Shown: positions 19,683 to 23,442 of the stretch, in pieces
How positions within the stretch are numbered: the first letter of the stretch is position 1
Layout of the letters: every line of letters begins with the position of its first letter
DNA from: Rhizophagus sp. LPA8_4_AMF
Lineage: Eukaryota > Glomeromycota > Glomeromycetes > Glomerales > Glomeraceae
Reading direction: 5' to 3'
Assembly: GCA_021464525.1 (NCBI GenBank)
Contig: JADRCO010001024.1
Location: 1 to 23,442, forward strand
DNA: 23,442 nt
Position numbers and translations under genes: made by a program
The notes under the pieces: model-generated
The model's database searches: none
What the model saw: the letters and a program-made list of their open reading frames with translations, nothing else
What the model was told of the DNA's origin: nothing

Positions 19683-21396
19683 TTAAAGAACAAGAGGAAC
19701 TTCTGAAATTGTACTTCTTCCAATACCTCTACCACTTTCCAATCCACAATCACTTCCAGTGCGACTTGTAAAACTTTTTAAACTTGTTGAACTTGAAACG
19801 GGGGTGAGAAAGATTCTTGCAGTATTGGATGAAGTAGTAATGGAATTTCTCCTTTTATTATAGGATGATGTAGAAGGTGAACTATAATGACTATGACTTT
19901 TATAACCATGCAAAGGAGGGCAAAGTTCAGATAAAGTTAAATGATTTCCAAAAGGAAGATAACATGTATCATAATGATTTTCGCCAGTAATTATAGAAGC
20001 TAAACCAGTGTTATGAGTATTATGGCTGGATGACGTAAATGCTAAATTCGCAAAATCGTTAGGAACTGAATCTGCGTCATCTGATATTATAATATTGTTT
20101 GTTAAACGACGAAAAGTTGTCCAAACCGTAGATAAAATTGAATTTTTATCTGACTGTGAAGGGGTTTGTGGTTGTTGTTTTTGATGATCGACACTAAACA
20201 AACAAACATGAGTACATAAATGCGCTTTTGTTTAATTCCTCATTTGACATTATTTTACAATTAATATACCTATTGACATTTTCGGTCATCATTTCGCTTA
20301 TCATGCCCTTAGAAATTGTAGGTGGAAAATTGATAGCCATTGGATCTTTTTGAATAAATAATTTATTATTAAACCTAGTTATAATGGAAGCGTGTTTTTC
20401 AGCGCGCGAACCATCAATACTAGTGGATGATGACGCTGATTGATTTGCTTGAGAAGACTGATTTGTAAGTGTGTCAACATAATGAGTCGTAACTGTCGTG
20501 TATGTAGTGGAATTAGCATTTTCGTTACCAATATTAGCGAGAGCTTTAATAGGATTTGTCTAGAAAAAATATAAGCATATGTTGATCAGTATGAATTTTA
20601 TAGCTATATGCGCAGTAAATAATGGAATGTATAAACTTGTTAGCCGATCAAATATATGCTTACATTTCCTAAGTCACCAAGTTCAAAATTAGCTGCAGTT
20701 GAAGCCGATACAGCCAATTTATGATAAACTTGCTGAGATGATCGAGTCGTTTGTTCTTGTGAAACGGTAGTTGTGGCATCCTCCTCGACTCGGAAAACAT
20801 TACGGAACTTATCCATCCAAGATTTATGAGAATTTCTTTCCATAGGGTTAGGAGAATTCGCGTGTCGAATATTTATATCACGAGATGGCGATTCATTACC
20901 TTGATCTAAATAATTAGATGTTGGTTCAATAGTTAAGAGAAAAATTACTTTGAATGAAACACCCATCAAATAATCAAAGCTTACTATGGCGACGCAGTTC
21001 TAAATTGGAGTCTTCAAGTTTTGTTGACAATTCATGATTTGGTCTATCAGAAGGTGTGGCATTAAGAAAGTTCCCCGTTCCGTCATGGGAAGGCATTTTC
21101 CTGATAAATGACTCTATTGATCGAACAGTATCGTCTTGGGCAATATAATGTTCAGAATCGTAGTCACTACCGCCACTAGCAAATTCAGAGTTGCTTTCGA
21201 ATGTAGGTATACTCCCCTCCTCTACATAACTTGTATCGCTAAGGACATGCCAATCGTCATCGTCACTAACATTGTTAACCACTCTACGTTCAATTGGATT
21301 GTTAGAGGCATTAAACACAACCCATTCCTGTTCCGATTCTTCGGAATCACGCTCTATGTGCTGAACTCTTGGAAGTTTTTGCTTATATGTGGCCAT
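19683..21396 (-). CDS. Disordered acidic/Ser-rich protein with candidate Atg8-interacting motif, four exons
   Basis: Minus-strand exons are 21396-20985, 20905-20664, 20559-20270 and 20193-19683, totalling 1455 nt or 484 residues. Donors are GTAAGC, GTAAGC and GTATAT; all acceptors end TAG, and phases match at each junction. The N-terminus is acidic and contains EQEWVVF (W25) and DDDDWHVL (W49-L52). The latter fits the Atg8-interacting consensus (aromatic, two residues, then L/I/V) with acidic residues in front. Two short amphipathic segments, SWMDKFRNVF and TVWTTFRRL, look alike and could be helices. The remainder is Ser/Thr/Asn-rich and probably unfolded, with no membrane segment or enzyme domain. 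I do not recognise the family. A role as an adaptor or autophagy-linked protein is inference from the motif alone. Confidence 0.8.
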
Positions 21397-23442
21397 AATT
21401 AAAAAAAGAGAAAACGAAGTAGTTAAGAATTGAAACTCACACGGTCAGAAACTTGATTATATCATAGAATTTATAATTAACTTTTAAAAGCTTAGTCTTT
21501 TTCCAAATGTAACACTACCCCAGTTATTTGGGCTATTTATTAAAATGGGATTTGATTGTCAAATTCAGTCTTGTTTAGATTGTTTAGATAATGCGGTAAG
21601 CCTAAAGGAGGATACTTAACATGTGACTGTTGTGAGATGTCAGCTGAATTAGAGGCTGTGTCTCAACTTTGCAACACTAAAACATTTTTCCATCCACGTG
21701 ATCTCATACATACTATCGTTCTATGACTCATTATTCGTCAATCGTCATATGTTAATTTTCTTATTGTGGATATTTTAAAAGTAATTGAAGTATAGCTAAT
21801 TATAAATTTATTAGTAATTCTGAAAAATATTACGTTAATGTCTTACAATCACTTTCAAATACTTCCTTTTCTGAAGTATAATCAGATAATTTTTTTTTTT
21901 ATTGCGAATTAACCAGCAGTTTGCAGCTATATAAATTAATTTAGACTTTGAACTTAATGAAAGATACAGTATATCATAAAGCATAAATTAGAGTATTGCT
22001 AAATATCATCGCTGGTGATTGTCAATTTGTCATCTTACCAGAATTAGGGTCATTACATTTTTAATTCTATTCCGTTAATATTTGCTTATGCCTTCGCAGT
22101 CATAAATCATAATAAAGAGCTATAATTCGTATATTGTAATGCGTATTGTATGCCAAATTTTTTTAAAAGTATGATAAGACTCCATTTCTTTATTGAAATT
22201 TTAACTTTTATACAATTAATAAAATTTATATTTTTAACTTTATATTTAAAATAGCATTTAAGTTTTAACAAGCTTAGAATCTTTAAATTTTCTTATTATT
22301 ATGAAAAACTATTAATTAATCAAATTAATTTAACAAAACATTTTGAGTTTTAATTATTTTAAGAAATGGAAGGCTTTCTTTGATGAGTTTTGAATTTATC
22401 CAATTGTTTTTCTTAATTGAACAGTTTTAGACATAGTTTAAATAATTTAAAACTATTTAAAAGTTTAATTTATTAATTGAAACTAAAAATAAATTAAAAA
22501 TATAATTCTAGAATATTAGAAAAGTAAATATTTAATAAATTAAATGATAAAAAATTAATGTAAAATCAAATAATATTAAAAATTGATTTTTTAAAATAAT
22601 TATTAACATTAAAATATTGGCCAAAATTAGTTATAATTCTAGTCTAAATTAAATTTTTAATTAAATAATCTGTTTAAAACTTGTTTAATAAAAAAAAGGT
22701 ATTCAGTTGTCTAACATTAACTTGATACATTTAAGATTATGTTAAATATATATATGCAAAAATATGATGAAATTTAACTTTATATAAACCTTTAATCTTT
22801 TCATTAACAGTTAATAATTTGATTTTATTAAATCAGTTTATTTCTATTTTATTTTGGTTAGATCTTTCTATTTTGCTTATCTCTTATAATTTAAATTTAA
22901 ATAAAATATTTTGCTATTTTTCTTGAAAAGTAGTAATATATAAATTCTTATATAAACAAAATTTAAATTATTACAGATTAATTCTGAATAATCTTCTGTT
23001 TTTCATAATACTATTAAGATAAATTGATATACAGTGTATTAAGAAAAAAATTGCGCAGATTAAAACCTGTATATCTCAGTAACTATAAATGTTAAGAAGC
23101 TGAAATTTTATTTATAAAAAGTTTATAATATACTTTATTAAATATTAAAATTTTAATGTTGATTTATAAGTATTATTTTTTTAAAAAATAATATGAAGAA
23201 ATTTTTTAAAATACTCAAAAATCTTTATCTTTATTTTAAATTTATAAATTATCATACACATTAAATTTCTTAATAACCGATAAACTAAATTGAGTCAAAA
23301 TTTTAGTATATTGTGGAATGAACATCCCTCTACAACATATTTAATTTTGATGTTATTTTGATTATTAAATTATTGAAAAAATCAGTATAAATTATGATGT
23401 AAAATTGACTTTATTTCCTGTGATAATTTAATTTAGTTTTTT
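21397..23442. other. AT-rich, apparently non-coding right end
   Basis: The first few hundred bases should contain the promoter of the minus-strand gene that starts at 21396. Beyond that, the region is very AT-rich with stops in all frames; no ORF of note is present. A transposon-terminus-like sequence starts near 23031. A short stretch around 21650-21680 (AGAGGCTGTGTCTCAACTTT) stands out by base composition but has no partner copy in the window. Confidence 0.55.
23031..23442. mobile_element. Possible Tc1/mariner-like terminus, truncated by the window edge
   Basis: After TATA the sequence reads CAGTGTATTAAGAAAAAAAT and continues with TATCTCAGTAACTATAAA. CAGTG next to TA followed by an A-rich stretch is the typical start of Tc1/mariner inverted repeats. 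If real, the element runs rightward and leaves the window; no opposite terminus or transposase coding is visible in the 400 bp available. It could be a non-autonomous copy. Confidence 0.45.

Noticed and set aside
21645-21685. AGAGGCTGTGTCTCAACTTT as a transposon terminus
   Set aside because: It resembles some hAT ends in style, but no inverted partner or target duplication exists in the window.
1-23442. A multi-gene defence or biosynthetic system
   Set aside because: The recognisable genes are unrelated housekeeping functions in mixed orientation with separate promoters, so there is no evidence that they act as one system.

Overview
The window looks like nuclear DNA of an early-diverging, filamentous, chitin-walled fungus. 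A Glomeromycotina genome (Rhizophagus type) is my best guess. The reasons are the extreme A+T content, dense poly-A/poly-T tracts, spliceosomal introns mostly of about 55-125 bp, a class I/II-like chitin synthase with a long Asn/Tyr-rich head, and a JMJD6-type oxygenase next to an ESCRT gene. The species call is inference: no rRNA, tRNA or other diagnostic locus is present.

Layout, left to right. 1-464 is the 3' end of a membrane-protein gene that runs in from outside (+). 465-4310 is AT-rich and gene-poor, with small duplications and homopolymer tracts. 4311-5431 (-) is a three-exon gene for an unrecognised, probably helical protein. 5432-7933 is intergenic and holds a possible short ORF and a 39-base T run. 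7934-9187 (+) is a single-exon CUE-like protein with an 11-residue charged repeat. 10411-13444 (+) is a five-exon chitin synthase of 877 codons. It converges on 13763-15446 (-), a five-exon VTA1/LIP5 homologue (ESCRT-III/Vps4 cofactor). VTA1 is divergent, across about 360 bp, from 15807-17727 (+), a five-exon JMJD6-like Fe(II)/2-oxoglutarate oxygenase. 17728-19682 is intergenic and contains three adjacent inverted-repeat elements, one with clear hAT-type hallmarks. 19683-21396 (-) is a four-exon gene for a largely disordered protein with a strong candidate Atg8-interacting motif. 21397-23442 is AT-rich and apparently non-coding, with a Tc1/mariner-like terminus near 23.03 kb.

I worked out exon structures by reading splice sites and keeping the frame open across each junction. 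In every multi-exon gene the summed exon lengths are a multiple of three. The genes do not form one pathway. Chitin synthase (cell wall), VTA1 (endosomal sorting) and JMJD6 (nuclear hydroxylase) are ordinary housekeeping genes side by side. I found no CRISPR, no retroviral or other virus-like element, and no rRNA or tRNA. The points most worth a second look are the tandem array that starts inside the last codons of the chitin synthase, the cluster of hairpin transposons, the WHVL motif protein, the CUE/helix/PPxY protein, and the unusual GTT-type splice donors.
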